NCBI GenBank assembly: GCA_036384795.1
Contig: DASVLP010000014.1
Coordinates: 84,493 to 148,492 of the forward strand
Source of the DNA: Andeanibacterium sp036384795
GTDB taxonomy: Bacteria; Pseudomonadota; Alphaproteobacteria; Sphingomonadales; Sphingomonadaceae
Direction of reading: 5' to 3'
DNA length: 64,000 bases
Part shown: positions 53,750 to 62,747 of the stretch, piece by piece
How positions within the stretch are numbered: position 1 is the stretch's first letter
Layout: every line of letters starts with the position of its first letter
Translations under genes and position numbers: made by a program
The notes under the pieces: model-generated
Seen by the model: the letters and a program-made list of their open reading frames with translations, nothing else
Database searches by the model: none
Told to the model about the DNA's origin: nothing

Positions 53750-54057
53750 CCGCAGACATCGATTCCGTGCTCCACCCGCCGGCCCGGCTGCAGATCGCCG
53801 CGGTGCTCGCGCGGGTCAGCGATGCCGAGTTCGCGACCCTGAAGGACGTGACCGGAGTGGCGGATTCGGTGCTCTCGAAGCATCTCTCGGCGCTCGGCGA
53901 GGCCGGCTATGTCAAATTGCGCAAGGCCGCGCGCGACGGGCGCCAGCGCACCTGGGCTTCGCTTACCGGCAAGGGGCGCAAGGCGTTCGCCGCGCACATG
54001 GCGGCATTGCACGAGCTCGCGGCGGCAGCCGGAGCCGCCGCGATCGCTGCCGAATAG
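53746..54057 (+). CDS. Winged-helix transcriptional regulator
   Basis: 103-residue DNA-binding protein with little outside the winged helix: LHPPARLQIAAVLARVSDAEFATLKDVTG, then DSVLSKHLSALGEAGYVKL as recognition helix and KAARDGRQRTWASLTGKGRKAF as the wing and last helix. This is the compact MarR/ArsR-like (HTH_27) type. The start GTG overlaps the membrane gene's stop. Probably autoregulates through the TTTCCA/TGGAAA dyads upstream. Confidence 0.88.
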   Translation: MTADIDSVLHPPARLQIAAVLARVSDAEFATLKDVTGVADSVLSKHLSALGEAGYVKLRKAARDGRQRTWASLTGKGRKAFAAHMAALHELAAAAGAAAIAAE

Positions 54058-54059
54058 CG

Positions 54060-54932
54060 CTAGAACGTGTACCCGATCCCGACGGCGCCGAGCCACTGGT
54101 TGGCGCTGCCGCGGATCGAGGTGATCGGCGAATCCGCCGCATCGCCCAGCATCCGCGAATAGCTGCCGACCGCGAAGATCGCGAAGCCGCCGTTGGCGAG
54201 GTCGCCGTCGAGGTCGATGCCGCCAAGGATCAGCGCGCTCGCCCGGGTCCAGCCGCCGTGGGCGTGGAACTCGGGCAGCCCGCTGGCGGCGGAGCCGGCA
54301 GGGCTGATCGAGTAATAGTAGTCCATGAAGCTGTCGCTGTTGTGCTCGGCATCGAGCGACAGAGACACCGCGGTGCCTTTGCTGAGCGGGGTGAAATAAC
54401 TGATCGTCGGATCGATCACCGCACCGCCGTAATGGCCGGTCACGTCCCACCGCACGTCGGCGCTGAAGCTGAGGCTGTCGTAAGGATCGAGCACTTTCGG
54501 GATGCTGAATCCGGCCGTCGGGCCGACTTCGACCGTATGCTTGAGCCGCGGCAGCAGATCGACCACCGGGTCTTTCGGATCGGTCGCGCGGTTTGCCCGC
54601 ACCCGCGCGGCCGGGCCGAAGCTGAAGCGGACCCCGTCCCCATGATCGGGCACGAGATCGAGCGCGAGGCCGGCCGGGCGCGGACTGATCCCGACACCGA
54701 ACAAGTTGCCCTGAACCAGCGGCACCGGGGTGAAGGTGTAATCGTCCGAACCGGCGTAAGTCGGGGTGATCCCCGCGCCGATGCCGACGCTCAGCCAGTT
54801 GCCGTCGTACACCGTTCCGGCGGTGGTCTCGGAGGCGACCGGGGTTTCCTGGGCGTGGGCGGACGTGCCGGCGGCGAGCAGGGCGAGTGCGGCGGCGACG
54901 GGCGAAGCGGCTTTGGCGACGAGCGGGTGCAT
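54060..54932 (-). CDS. MipA/OmpV family outer-membrane protein
   Basis: 290-residue outer-membrane beta-barrel with signal peptide (LLAAGTSAHAQ) and terminal phenylalanine (GIGYTF). SVGIGAGITPTYAGSDDYTFTPVPL near the start and the repeated WDVTGHYGGAVIDP-type strands match the MipA/OmpV family, linked with peptidoglycan synthase assembly and, in some species, polymyxin or metal response. It ends just after the convergent regulator (2-base gap). Confidence 0.92.
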   Translation of the reverse strand: MHPLVAKAASPVAAALALLAAGTSAHAQETPVASETTAGTVYDGNWLSVGIGAGITPTYAGSDDYTFTPVPLVQGNLFGVGISPRPAGLALDLVPDHGDGVRFSFGPAARVRANRATDPKDPVVDLLPRLKHTVEVGPTAGFSIPKVLDPYDSLSFSADVRWDVTGHYGGAVIDPTISYFTPLSKGTAVSLSLDAEHNSDSFMDYYYSISPAGSAASGLPEFHAHGGWTRASALILGGIDLDGDLANGGFAIFAVGSYSRMLGDAADSPITSIRGSANQWLGAVGIGYTF

Positions 54933-54974
54933 GGTGCTGGAAATGCAGGGCTTGGCGCGCGGTTCCCTTTGCAG

Positions 54975-55283
54975 CTAGGCGATCACCTCGCCCGCTGCGT
55001 TGTCGATCACCAGCAAAGTGTCGACGAACGTGAGCTCCGGCACCGCGTCGAACTTCTCGAGCATCGTCTTCATGAACAGCGGGCCGTAAAACGCCCGCGC
55101 CTGCGCCTCGTCTTCCCACAGGTATACGCTGTGGCCGGTATGCGAGGGTTCGTCGTAGCAGAAATATTTGCGGATCAGCCCGGGCGCGGCGCGGAACTTC
55201 GCCTCGGCGGCGCGAAATTCCTCGAGCATCACGTCGCGCTCCACCGGCACCGGCAGCGAATATTTGACGATCACCGTGTACAT
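54975..55283 (-). CDS. YdhR-like ferredoxin-like-fold (monooxygenase-type) protein
   Basis: 102-residue alpha/beta protein of the dimeric ferredoxin-like (YdhR/ABM) fold: TVIVKYSLPV at the start, then FRAAPGLIRKYFCYDE and HSVYLWEDEAQARAFYG. Members bind small aromatic molecules or act as cofactor-free monooxygenases; YdhR itself has no settled role. ATG 55283. Confidence 0.85.
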   Translation of the reverse strand: MYTVIVKYSLPVPVERDVMLEEFRAAEAKFRAAPGLIRKYFCYDEPSHTGHSVYLWEDEAQARAFYGPLFMKTMLEKFDAVPELTFVDTLLVIDNAAGEVIA

Positions 55284-55308
55284 CTGGCCCCCCGCCGTTG
55301 CCGCGGCT

Positions 55309-55896
55309 CTAACCCATCGCCTGCCATTTGGCGATGGCCGGAATCGGCCAGACGAGCATCACCACGTTGAGCGTGAGGTTGTCGCGGATCATCGCGAGGG
55401 TGAACAGCTCGAGCGCGAGTGCCAGGGCGACGCTGGCCCATGCCGGCAGCCGGCTGGCGAGCAGGAACCCCGCTATCATGAAGCATACGTCGGATAGCGA
55501 GTTGACGATGCTGTCGCCCGAATAGCCCCAGCTGACCGTTACCTCGCGGTAGCGCTGGATCACCATCGGCGAGTTTTCGAGCAGTTCCCAGAACCCCTCG
55601 AACGCGACCGCGATCGGCAGCGCCCAGCGCGCCGGCAGTCCGCCGAACACGCGCCAGCGGCGCCACAGCAGGTGCGCGAAGAAATAGAACAGCAAGCCGT
55701 GGATCAGGTGGCTCGCGCTGTACCAGTCGGACAGCTGCTGGCTGTTCTCGGGCGAATGCACCACGCCCCACCACAGCCTGACCGTGCCGCACCGGCAGAT
55801 CGGCGGGCGGCCCATCGCAAGCTCGATCGCGAGGATCGCCAACAGCGCCGCCAGCGTGGCGATTCCGGCACGGCGGTTGGGCAGCAGGCTGGTCAT
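55309..55896 (-). CDS. DUF2585 (UPF0314) family membrane protein
   Basis: 195-residue membrane protein of a family mostly confined to Alphaproteobacteria, with about five helices. MGRPPICRCGTVRLWWGVVHSPENSQQLSDWYS (about 28-60) is its hallmark, cysteines included. Function unknown. ATG 55896 begins just before the signal-like first helix. Divergent from crtI, 74 bases apart. Confidence 0.92.
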   Translation of the reverse strand: MTSLLPNRRAGIATLAALLAILAIELAMGRPPICRCGTVRLWWGVVHSPENSQQLSDWYSASHLIHGLLFYFFAHLLWRRWRVFGGLPARWALPIAVAFEGFWELLENSPMVIQRYREVTVSWGYSGDSIVNSLSDVCFMIAGFLLASRLPAWASVALALALELFTLAMIRDNLTLNVVMLVWPIPAIAKWQAMG

Positions 55897-55970
55897 CGCC
55901 TGCTTGTTGCCGCGCCCCCGTTCCACGCGCAAGCGTTGCGCGCGCGGCCCCAGCCGCTACACCTGCACTT

Positions 55971-57476
55971 ATGGACGACGTCCCTGCCCTTTCCGGCAAG
56001 CGCGCCTGCGTGATCGGCGCCGGGTTCGGCGGGCTCGCGCTGGCGATCCGGCTGCAGAGCGCGGGCGTCGCAACGACATTGGTCGAAGCCCGCGACAAGC
56101 CGGGGGGGTGCGCCTATTTCTGGGAGCGCGACGGGTTCACGTTCGACGCGGGCCCGACCGCGATCGCCGATCCGGCCGCGCTGCACGAGCTCTGGGCGCT
56201 GTCCGGCGGGCACATGAGCGACGACATCGAGCTCCTGCCGATCTCTCCGTTCTACCGCCTCACCTGGCCCGACGGCGCGGCGTTCGATTACGCGACCGAC
56301 GAGCGAACCCTGCGCAACGAGATCGCCCGCATCTCGCCCGAGGACATCGCCGGTTACGAGGATTTCCTCGACTTTTCCGAGCGCGCCTATCGCGACAGCT
56401 ACGTGAAGCTCGGCCACATGCCGTTGCTCGATCTCGGCTCGATGGCCCGCGCGGGCACGGCGCTTGTCCGCCAGCAGGCGTGGCGCTCGATCTATTCGAT
56501 GGTTTCGAGCTACGTCCGCTCGGAAAAGCTGCGCGAGGCGTTCAGCTTCCATACCCTGCTGATCGGCGGCAATCCGATGACCGCCAGCGCGATTTACGCG
56601 CTGATCGACACGCTGGAGCGGCGCGGCGGGATCTGGTGGGCGCGCGGCGGCACCAACCGCCTGGTCGCGGCGATGGTCCGGCTGTTCGAGCGGTTGGGCG
56701 GCGCCGTCCGCCTGCACGATCCGGTGGTGCGGATCCACACGATCGGCACGGTCGCCAGCGAAGTCGAGACCGCCAGCGGCTGGCGCGAGCGGTTCAGCGC
56801 GGTCGCCAGCAACGCGGACGTGATGCATACCTATCGCGACCTGCTCGCGGGGCGCAAGCGCGGCCAGGACCAAGCCCGCGCGCTCGCGAAGAAGCGGTTC
56901 AGCCCCGGCGCGTTCCTGGTCCATTTCGGGCTCGAGGGCAGCTGGCCCGGCATCCCGCACCACACGGTGCTGTTCGGCCCGCGCTACAAGGGGTTCCTCG
57001 AAGACGTCTACGCCCACGGGGTGCTGCCCGCCGACTTTCCGATCTATCTGCACCACCCGACCGTGACCGACCCGTCGCTGGCGCCGGCGGGCAAGAGCAC
57101 GTTCTATGCGCTCGTGCCCGTCGCCCACATGGGCAAGCTGCTGATCGACTGGGAGCAGATCGGGCCGCTGATGGAAAAGCGCGTGCTCGACGAAGTCGGG
57201 CGGCGGCTGATCCCAGACATCCACGATCGCATCGTCACCAAGTTCCACTACGCGCCGCGCGACTTCGCGCTGGACCTCAACGCCTATCTCGGCAGCGCGT
57301 TCAGCATCGAGCCGACTTTGGCGCAAAGCGGATTCTTCCGGGCGCACAATAGAGACGACGTGATCCAAAACCTGTATCTGGTCGGCGCGGGCACCCATCC
57401 AGGGGCCGGAATTCCGGGCGTAATCGCCGGCGCGAAGACCACCGCGCAATTGATGCTGGAGGATTTGAGCAAATGA
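55971..57476 (+). CDS. crtI: Phytoene desaturase
   Basis: 501-residue FAD-dependent carotenoid desaturase. The N-terminal dinucleotide-binding motif is VIGAGFGGLALAIRLQSAG, followed by VEARDKPGGCAYF and DAGPTAIADP. The C-terminal signature GAGTHPGAGIPGV is typical of CrtI. It introduces double bonds into phytoene en route to sphingomonad carotenoids such as nostoxanthin. No crtB is adjacent. The next gene overlaps its stop (ATGA). Confidence 0.95.
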   Translation: MDDVPALSGKRACVIGAGFGGLALAIRLQSAGVATTLVEARDKPGGCAYFWERDGFTFDAGPTAIADPAALHELWALSGGHMSDDIELLPISPFYRLTWPDGAAFDYATDERTLRNEIARISPEDIAGYEDFLDFSERAYRDSYVKLGHMPLLDLGSMARAGTALVRQQAWRSIYSMVSSYVRSEKLREAFSFHTLLIGGNPMTASAIYALIDTLERRGGIWWARGGTNRLVAAMVRLFERLGGAVRLHDPVVRIHTIGTVASEVETASGWRERFSAVASNADVMHTYRDLLAGRKRGQDQARALAKKRFSPGAFLVHFGLEGSWPGIPHHTVLFGPRYKGFLEDVYAHGVLPADFPIYLHHPTVTDPSLAPAGKSTFYALVPVAHMGKLLIDWEQIGPLMEKRVLDEVGRRLIPDIHDRIVTKFHYAPRDFALDLNAYLGSAFSIEPTLAQSGFFRAHNRDDVIQNLYLVGAGTHPGAGIPGVIAGAKTTAQLMLEDLSK

Positions 57477-57886
57477 ACATCCGTTTTCCCCATGCCGTCA
57501 TCGGCGTTCTCGCGCTGTGGGGCAGCGCAGCCGCCGCCGAAAGCTGGGTCAATGTCGACGTGCTGCCCGGCGGTTTCGCGCTGCAGATCGACATGGCGAC
57601 CAAAGTCGAGGAAATGGACGGCGTGAAGCTGGTCGAGCGCGCGACCTTCCGCAAGCAGCTGCCCACCGCGACGATCGAAACCACCGTGGCGGTCGACTGC
57701 GCGGGAGAGACGGCGAAGACCCGCAGCGTGAAGATGATCAGCGACGGCAAGGTCGTGTCGGACAACACCAACAACGCGGCGCAGTACGTGCCGGTCCACT
57801 TCGGCAGCGCGGAAGCGATGTATTACAAGGCGCTGTGCGGCAAGCCGGTGTCCGACGCCGGCGGAGGCGCGCCGGCCGCGCAATGA
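57473..57886 (+). CDS. Exported hypothetical protein coupled to crtI
   Basis: 137-residue protein with a signal peptide (AVIGVLALWGSAAAA) and a beta-rich mature part containing two cysteines (AVDCAGE and KALCGKP), likely a disulfide. It resembles small surface-adhesin-E-like periplasmic proteins, but this is weak. Coupled to both neighbours by ATGA overlaps, so it sits inside a crtI/LOG unit with no obvious carotenoid function. Confidence 0.75.
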   Translation: MNIRFPHAVIGVLALWGSAAAAESWVNVDVLPGGFALQIDMATKVEEMDGVKLVERATFRKQLPTATIETTVAVDCAGETAKTRSVKMISDGKVVSDNTNNAAQYVPVHFGSAEAMYYKALCGKPVSDAGGGAPAAQ

Positions 57887-58467
57887 TCCGCCGCCTGGCG
57901 GTCTATTGCGGATCGGCGACGCCGGACGATCCCCGCTATGTCGAGCTGGCGCGTGCCGTGGGCGCGGGGTTAGCGGAGCGGGGCATCGGGATCGTCTACG
58001 GCGGCGGGCGGCTCGGGCTGATGGGCGCGCTCGCCACCGCCGCGCTGGCAGCCGGCGGCGAAGTGATCGGGGTGATCCCCGAGGCGATGGTCAGCCGCGA
58101 GATCGCCAACACCGACTGCACCCAGCTGCGCGTCGTTTCCGGCATGCACGAGCGCAAGGCGCTGTTCACCGAGCTGGCCGACGGGTTCCTGACCCTGCCC
58201 GGCGGAGTCGGCACGATGGACGAGCTGTGGGAAGCGGTGAGCTGGGCGCAGCTCGGCTATCACGCGAAGCCGGTCGGGCTGCTGAATGCGTTCGGGTTCT
58301 TCGACCAGCTGCTCGCGTTTGCCCGGCACATGACCGAGGTGGGCTTCGTGCGGGAGGCGCACGCGCGGATCATCATTGCGCGGGAGGCGCTGGACGAATT
58401 GCTGACGGCGATGGACGAGTACGAACCGCACCGCCCGATCTTCACGATGAAGGCAGGGGATTTGTGA
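57883..58467 (+). CDS. LOG family (TIGR00730) nucleotide phosphoribohydrolase
   Basis: 194-residue Rossmann-fold protein. VYCGSATPDDPRY at the start, YGGGRLGLMG, and LPGGVGTMDELWEA (about 103-116; PGGxGTxxE motif) define the LOG family, which hydrolyses nucleoside 5'-monophosphates to base and ribose 5-phosphate, including cytokinin precursors. ATG 57883 overlaps the stop upstream. Full length. Confidence 0.95.
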   Translation: MIRRLAVYCGSATPDDPRYVELARAVGAGLAERGIGIVYGGGRLGLMGALATAALAAGGEVIGVIPEAMVSREIANTDCTQLRVVSGMHERKALFTELADGFLTLPGGVGTMDELWEAVSWAQLGYHAKPVGLLNAFGFFDQLLAFARHMTEVGFVREAHARIIIAREALDELLTAMDEYEPHRPIFTMKAGDL

Positions 58468-58477
58468 GACGGCTATT

Positions 58478-58622
58478 GATCCTCCCCGTTTCGCGCAGCG
58501 GAATGGGGAGGTGGCGCCGGCCGAAGGCCGGTGACGGAGGGGTAACGTCGCACCATCCCCCTCCACCACCAACCTTCCAGGTTGGCGGTCCCCCTCCCCA
58601 TTGCTGCGCAACGGGGAGGATC
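58478..58622. repeat. Intergenic inverted-repeat element
   Basis: Imperfect terminal arms of 30-34 bases: GATCCTCCCCGTT...GCGCAGC...AATGGGGAGG at 58478-58511 and its complement at 58593-58622. Inside are a GCCGGCCGAAGGCCGG hairpin (58515-58531) and AACCTTCCAGGTT (58571-58583). It resembles the CCTCCCC-type intergenic elements widespread in sphingomonad genomes and probably folds into a long terminator-like RNA between the convergent LOG and glpD genes. Confidence 0.85.
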
Positions 58623-58627
58623 GGGGA

Positions 58628-60103
58628 TCAGCCGCCCATGAACTCCGCCACCGCCGAGCGCTGCGCTTCGCTCATGTGCAGCCCGAGCTTGGTGCGCCGC
58701 CACAATGCGTCCTCGGCGCGCGTCGCCCATTCGATCCGGCGCAAGTAGTCGATCTCCGCCTCGCTGAGCCCCGCGCCGAAGGTGCGGCCGAGGTCGCCCC
58801 AGCTTTTCGCATTGTCGAGCCACGCACACGCGCGCGTGCCGTAGGCGCGGCCGATGCGGGTCGCTTCGCTTGCCGAAAGGAACGGATAGTCGCGCCGCAG
58901 CCCGGCGATCAGCTCGGCTTGGCGCAAGTGCGGGAAGTCGCCCCCGGGCAGCGGCGCGTGCGCGGTCCAGGCCGGGCCGGACAGCGTGGGGATGCGCTTC
59001 GCCAGCGCGTCGACCGCTTCTTGCGCGAGGTGCCGATAGGAAGTGATCTTGCCGCCGTAGACGCCGAGGATCGGCGCGCCTTCGTCCGGCTCGGAGAGCG
59101 GCAGGCGATAGCCGCGCGTCGCCGCCTCCGGCTTGCCCGAACCGTCGTCGACCAGCGCGCGCACTCCGGCGTAGCTCCACACCACGTCGGGCGGGGTGAC
59201 CGGTTTTCGGAAATAGCGGCTGACCGCCGCGCAGAGGTATTCGATCTCCTCCGCCGAGGGCTCGACCCGGGTCAGCGAGCCGTCGTGATCGACGTCGGTG
59301 GTGCCGATCAGGGTGAACTCTTCCTCGTAGGGAATCGCGAACACGATCCGCGTGTCGGGGAGCTGGAAGATGTACGCGTAAGGGTGGTCGAACAATTTGC
59401 GGGTAACGATGTGGCTACCGCGCACCCGGCGCACGCTGTAGGCCGGTTTCAGCCCCGCGAGCTCGGCGATCGCGTCCGCCCCGGGGCCGGCGGCGTTCAC
59501 CAGCGCGCGGCCGGCGAACGCGCCAGCCGGGGTCTCGACGTGCCACAGTTCGCCCTCGCGCCGGATCGCGGTGGCGGGCGTATGGGTGCGGATCTGCGCC
59601 CCGCGCTCGTGCGCGTCGAGCGCAGTCAGCGCGACCAGGCGCGCGTCGTCGTCCCACAAGTCCGAGTACTCGAAGCCGCGCTCGATCGCAGGATCGAGCG
59701 CCGCGCCCGCCGGGTGCGCCGCAAAGTCGATGCCTTTCGCATGCGGCAGGCTCTCCTTGCCGCCGATGTGGTCGTAGAGGAACAAGCCCAGCCGCAGCAT
59801 CCAGCGCGAGCGCAAGTGCGGCATCCACGGCAGCACGAAGCGCAGCGGGCGGACGATGTGCGGCGCGATCCGCCACAGTACCTCACGCTCCTTCAGCGCC
59901 TCCCGGACCAAAGCGAACTCGTAGTATTCGAGATAACGCAGGCCGCCGTGGATCAGCTTGGTCGAGGCCGACGAAGTCCCGCTCGCGAGATCGCGGGCTT
60001 CGAGCAGCAATACTTTGCCGCCCCGCCCCGCCGCATCGCGGGCAACCCCCGCGCCGTTGATCCCGCCGCCGATGACGATCAAGTCAAAGGCGGCGGCGCT
60101 CAT
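58628..60103 (-). CDS. glpD: Glycerol-3-phosphate dehydrogenase (aerobic)
   Basis: 491-residue FAD enzyme oxidising sn-glycerol 3-phosphate to dihydroxyacetone phosphate, passing electrons to quinone. IVIGGGINGAGVARDAAGRG is the FAD motif; SSASTKLIHGGLRYLEYYEF and GTTDVDHDGSL follow. The C-terminal DAO_C domain includes RIEWATRAEDALWRRTKLG. The MFS gene upstream overlaps by ATGA. No glpK or glpF in view. Confidence 0.97.
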   Translation of the reverse strand: MSAAAFDLIVIGGGINGAGVARDAAGRGGKVLLLEARDLASGTSSASTKLIHGGLRYLEYYEFALVREALKEREVLWRIAPHIVRPLRFVLPWMPHLRSRWMLRLGLFLYDHIGGKESLPHAKGIDFAAHPAGAALDPAIERGFEYSDLWDDDARLVALTALDAHERGAQIRTHTPATAIRREGELWHVETPAGAFAGRALVNAAGPGADAIAELAGLKPAYSVRRVRGSHIVTRKLFDHPYAYIFQLPDTRIVFAIPYEEEFTLIGTTDVDHDGSLTRVEPSAEEIEYLCAAVSRYFRKPVTPPDVVWSYAGVRALVDDGSGKPEAATRGYRLPLSEPDEGAPILGVYGGKITSYRHLAQEAVDALAKRIPTLSGPAWTAHAPLPGGDFPHLRQAELIAGLRRDYPFLSASEATRIGRAYGTRACAWLDNAKSWGDLGRTFGAGLSEAEIDYLRRIEWATRAEDALWRRTKLGLHMSEAQRSAVAEFMGG

Positions 60104-61353
60104 ATGTCGAAGTGCCGTGGCGGCTTGGCATGCAGCCGGCGGAACAGCCGCCCGCGCTCGCTGTAGAGCACCAGCGCCAGCGCCAGGACCGCCGCGATCA
60201 GCAATGCGTAGGCCAGCGGCCGCGCAGTCCCGTCATAGGCCTGGCCGATCGCGATCCCGATCAGCGAGGCGATCACCATCCTGAGGAACGCCTGGATCGA
60301 GCTTGCCGCGCCGGCGATCTCGGCGAACGGCTGCATCGCGATCGAGCCGAAATTTGCGCCGAGGAACCCGAGCAGCGCCAAGTTCATCGCCATCAGCGGC
60401 AGGAACCACACGAGGTCCGCGCTGTGCGAGCTGTGCGAGACCCACACTTGCGCCGCACTGACCACGATGAAGGTCAGCAGCCCCGCGTGCGACACCCGCC
60501 GCGCGCCGAAGCGCTCGACGATCCGCGAGTTGGCGATGCTCGCCACCGCCATCATCGCCGCGGTGCCGCCGAACACGTAGGGGAACGCCGAGCCCGCGCC
60601 GAAATGCTCGCCGACGAGCTGCTGGGCGGAATTGACGTAGCCGAACACCGTGCCGATCACCAATGCGGTGCCGAGCACGTAGCCGATCGCGGCGCGGCTG
60701 GTCGCCGCGATCCACATGTTGCGCGCGAGCACCTGGGGCTGAATCTCCTGCCGGAACTCCGGATGCAGCGTCTCGGGCAGGCGCACCGCGGCCCAGATGC
60801 CCATCACCGTGCCCATCACGCCGAGGCCGACGAACAGCCAGCGCCAGCCGGCGAACTCCATCACCGCCTGGCCGATGCTGGGCGCGATCACGGGTACGGT
60901 GATGAACACCGCCGAGATCAGCGAGAACACCCGCGCCATCGCGTCGCCTTCGAACTGATCGCGGATGATCGCGCCGGGCAGCACCATCAGCCCCGAGGCG
61001 GTCAGCCCCTGGAGGATGCGCAGCACGATCAACTGGTCGAAACTTTGCGCGAGCGCGCAGCCGAGGCCGAACACCACGTAGCCGGCGAGCGACAGCATCA
61101 GCAGCAGCTTGCGCCCGAAGCGGTCGGCGAGCACGCCGGGTATCAGCGAGCCCGCGCCGGTCGAGAGCAGGAACAGCCCGACGACGTACTGGCGCTGGTT
61201 GGGATCGACGACGTGGAAATCGCGCGCGATCTCGTCGAGCGCCGGCAGCATGCCGTCGATCGCCAGCGAATGCAGCGCCATCAGCCAGGCCGTGAGCACG
61301 ACCAGCTCTTTGCGTCCGAGACCTTTGACCGGTTGTTCCTGTGCGGTTGCCAT
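60100..61353 (-). CDS. Bcr/CflA-type MFS drug efflux transporter
   Basis: 417-residue 12-helix major facilitator. Motif A between helices 2 and 3 is seen as GVLADRFGRK, and ILQGLTASGLMVLPGAIIRDQ is the helix 4/5 signature of the Bcr/CflA (drug:H+ antiporter-1) group. Substrate may be an antibiotic or metabolite. First gene of a two-gene unit with glpD (ATGA overlap), an odd pairing. Confidence 0.93.
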   Translation of the reverse strand: MATAQEQPVKGLGRKELVVLTAWLMALHSLAIDGMLPALDEIARDFHVVDPNQRQYVVGLFLLSTGAGSLIPGVLADRFGRKLLLMLSLAGYVVFGLGCALAQSFDQLIVLRILQGLTASGLMVLPGAIIRDQFEGDAMARVFSLISAVFITVPVIAPSIGQAVMEFAGWRWLFVGLGVMGTVMGIWAAVRLPETLHPEFRQEIQPQVLARNMWIAATSRAAIGYVLGTALVIGTVFGYVNSAQQLVGEHFGAGSAFPYVFGGTAAMMAVASIANSRIVERFGARRVSHAGLLTFIVVSAAQVWVSHSSHSADLVWFLPLMAMNLALLGFLGANFGSIAMQPFAEIAGAASSIQAFLRMVIASLIGIAIGQAYDGTARPLAYALLIAAVLALALVLYSERGRLFRRLHAKPPRHFDI

Positions 61354-61430
61354 GGCCTAGCCATTGCCGGGAAGCCTTTGGCAACGCCAGCGAAAAGGGT
61401 TGGTTCACGCGGAGGCGCGAGGAAAGAAAA

Positions 61431-61595
61431 GGAAAATGGTTCGCGCAGAGGGCGCAGAGGAAGCAGAGACGCAGAGGGGTCGTGCCTGCGGCGAAGCCGC
61501 ACTCATGCTCAAGCGAGATTAGAATTGGCCTTCGGCCAGCCACCGCCTCTTTGCGTCCTCTGCATCCTCTGCGCCCTCTGCGCGAACCATTTTCC
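61431..61595. repeat. Perfect 31-base inverted repeat element
   Basis: GGAAAATGGTTCGCGCAGAG-GGCGCAGAGGA (61431-61461) and its exact complement (61565-61595). Similarity continues imperfectly inward (AGCAGAGACGCAGAGG versus CCTCTTTGCGTCCTCT), giving arms near 48 bases around a ~70-base centre with a small hairpin (GCGGCGAAGCCGC). Non-autonomous, MITE-like; no gene inside. It stands between divergent bcr-type and dinB genes. Confidence 0.88.
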
Positions 61596-61625
61596 ACACC
61601 GGCCTCATCGAACTAAACTGGCAAT

Positions 61626-62747
61626 ATGAGCGCGCATGAAGATGACGACGAGGACGCCGAAGAAGCCAACGGCCTGAGGAAGATCATCCACGTCGACATG
61701 GACGCGTTCTTCGCCAGCGTCGAGCAGCGCGACAATCCCGAGCTGCGCAGCCAGCCGGTCGCGGTCGGCGGAGCGAGCGGGCGCGGGGTGGTCGCGGCGG
61801 CGAGCTACGAGGCGCGCCCGTTCGGGGTGCGCTCGGCGATGCCCTCTCTTCGCGCGAAGGCGCTGTGCCCCAACCTGATCTTCGTGAAGCCGCGGTTCGA
61901 CGCCTATCGCGAGGTCTCGCAGCAGATCCGCGCGATCTTCCGCCACTATACCCCGCACGTCGAGCCGCTGAGCCTCGACGAAGCCTATCTCGACGTGACC
62001 GACGACATCCGCGGGATCGGCTCGGCCACCCGCATCGCGCAATTGATCCGCGAGCGCATCCGCGCCGAGACGCGGCTCACCGCGAGCGCGGGCGTGAGCT
62101 ACAACAAGTTCCTCGCCAAGCTCGCGAGCGACCAGAACAAGCCCGACGGCCTCTGCGTGATCCGCCCCGGCGAAGGCGCGCGGTTCGTCGCCGCGCTCCC
62201 GGTGCGGCGGTTCCATGGGGTCGGCCCGCGCGGGGCGGAGAAGATGGCGAAGCTCGGCATCGAGACCGGCGCGGACCTTGCGGCGAAAGACCTCGCGTTC
62301 CTCAAGGCCAATTTCGGCAGCTTCGCCGACTACCTCTATCGCGCGGCGCGCGGGATCGACTTGCGTCCGGTGCGCGCCAACCGCATCCGCAAGTCGGTCG
62401 GCGGCGAGCGGACGTTCTTCGACGACATCTCGGGCGGGCGGAAACTGCGCGCGACGCTCGACGAGATCGTCGACATCGTCTGGCGCAGCATCGAGAACTG
62501 CGACGCGCGCGGGCGAACGGTCACGCTGAAGCTGCGCTTTTCCGACTTCTCGCTGAAGACCCACGCCCGCTCGGTCGGCCACTGGATCGAGACCAAGCCC
62601 GAGTTCGCGCGCATCGCCCGCGACCTGCTCGACGAGCTGCTGCCCTTGCCGCAGCCGATCCGGCTGATGGGGCTCACCCTCTCGTCGCTCGAGAGCGAGG
62701 GGCGCGAAGAGCGCGCGCCCGACACCGCGCAGCTATCGCTGCTGTGA
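61626..62747 (+). CDS. dinB: DNA polymerase IV
   Basis: 373-residue Y-family translesion polymerase. IIHVDMDAFFASVEQRD (about 20-36) and PLSLDEAYLDVT (about 113-124) hold the catalytic acidic residues. A little-finger domain follows and the C-terminal QLSLL is a beta-clamp-binding motif. An acidic N-terminal extension of about 18 residues (EDDDEDAEE) is added relative to E. coli. No LexA box is evident. Its end overlaps the convergent NUDIX gene by 15 bases. Confidence 0.97.
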   Translation: MSAHEDDDEDAEEANGLRKIIHVDMDAFFASVEQRDNPELRSQPVAVGGASGRGVVAAASYEARPFGVRSAMPSLRAKALCPNLIFVKPRFDAYREVSQQIRAIFRHYTPHVEPLSLDEAYLDVTDDIRGIGSATRIAQLIRERIRAETRLTASAGVSYNKFLAKLASDQNKPDGLCVIRPGEGARFVAALPVRRFHGVGPRGAEKMAKLGIETGADLAAKDLAFLKANFGSFADYLYRAARGIDLRPVRANRIRKSVGGERTFFDDISGGRKLRATLDEIVDIVWRSIENCDARGRTVTLKLRFSDFSLKTHARSVGHWIETKPEFARIARDLLDELLPLPQPIRLMGLTLSSLESEGREERAPDTAQLSLL

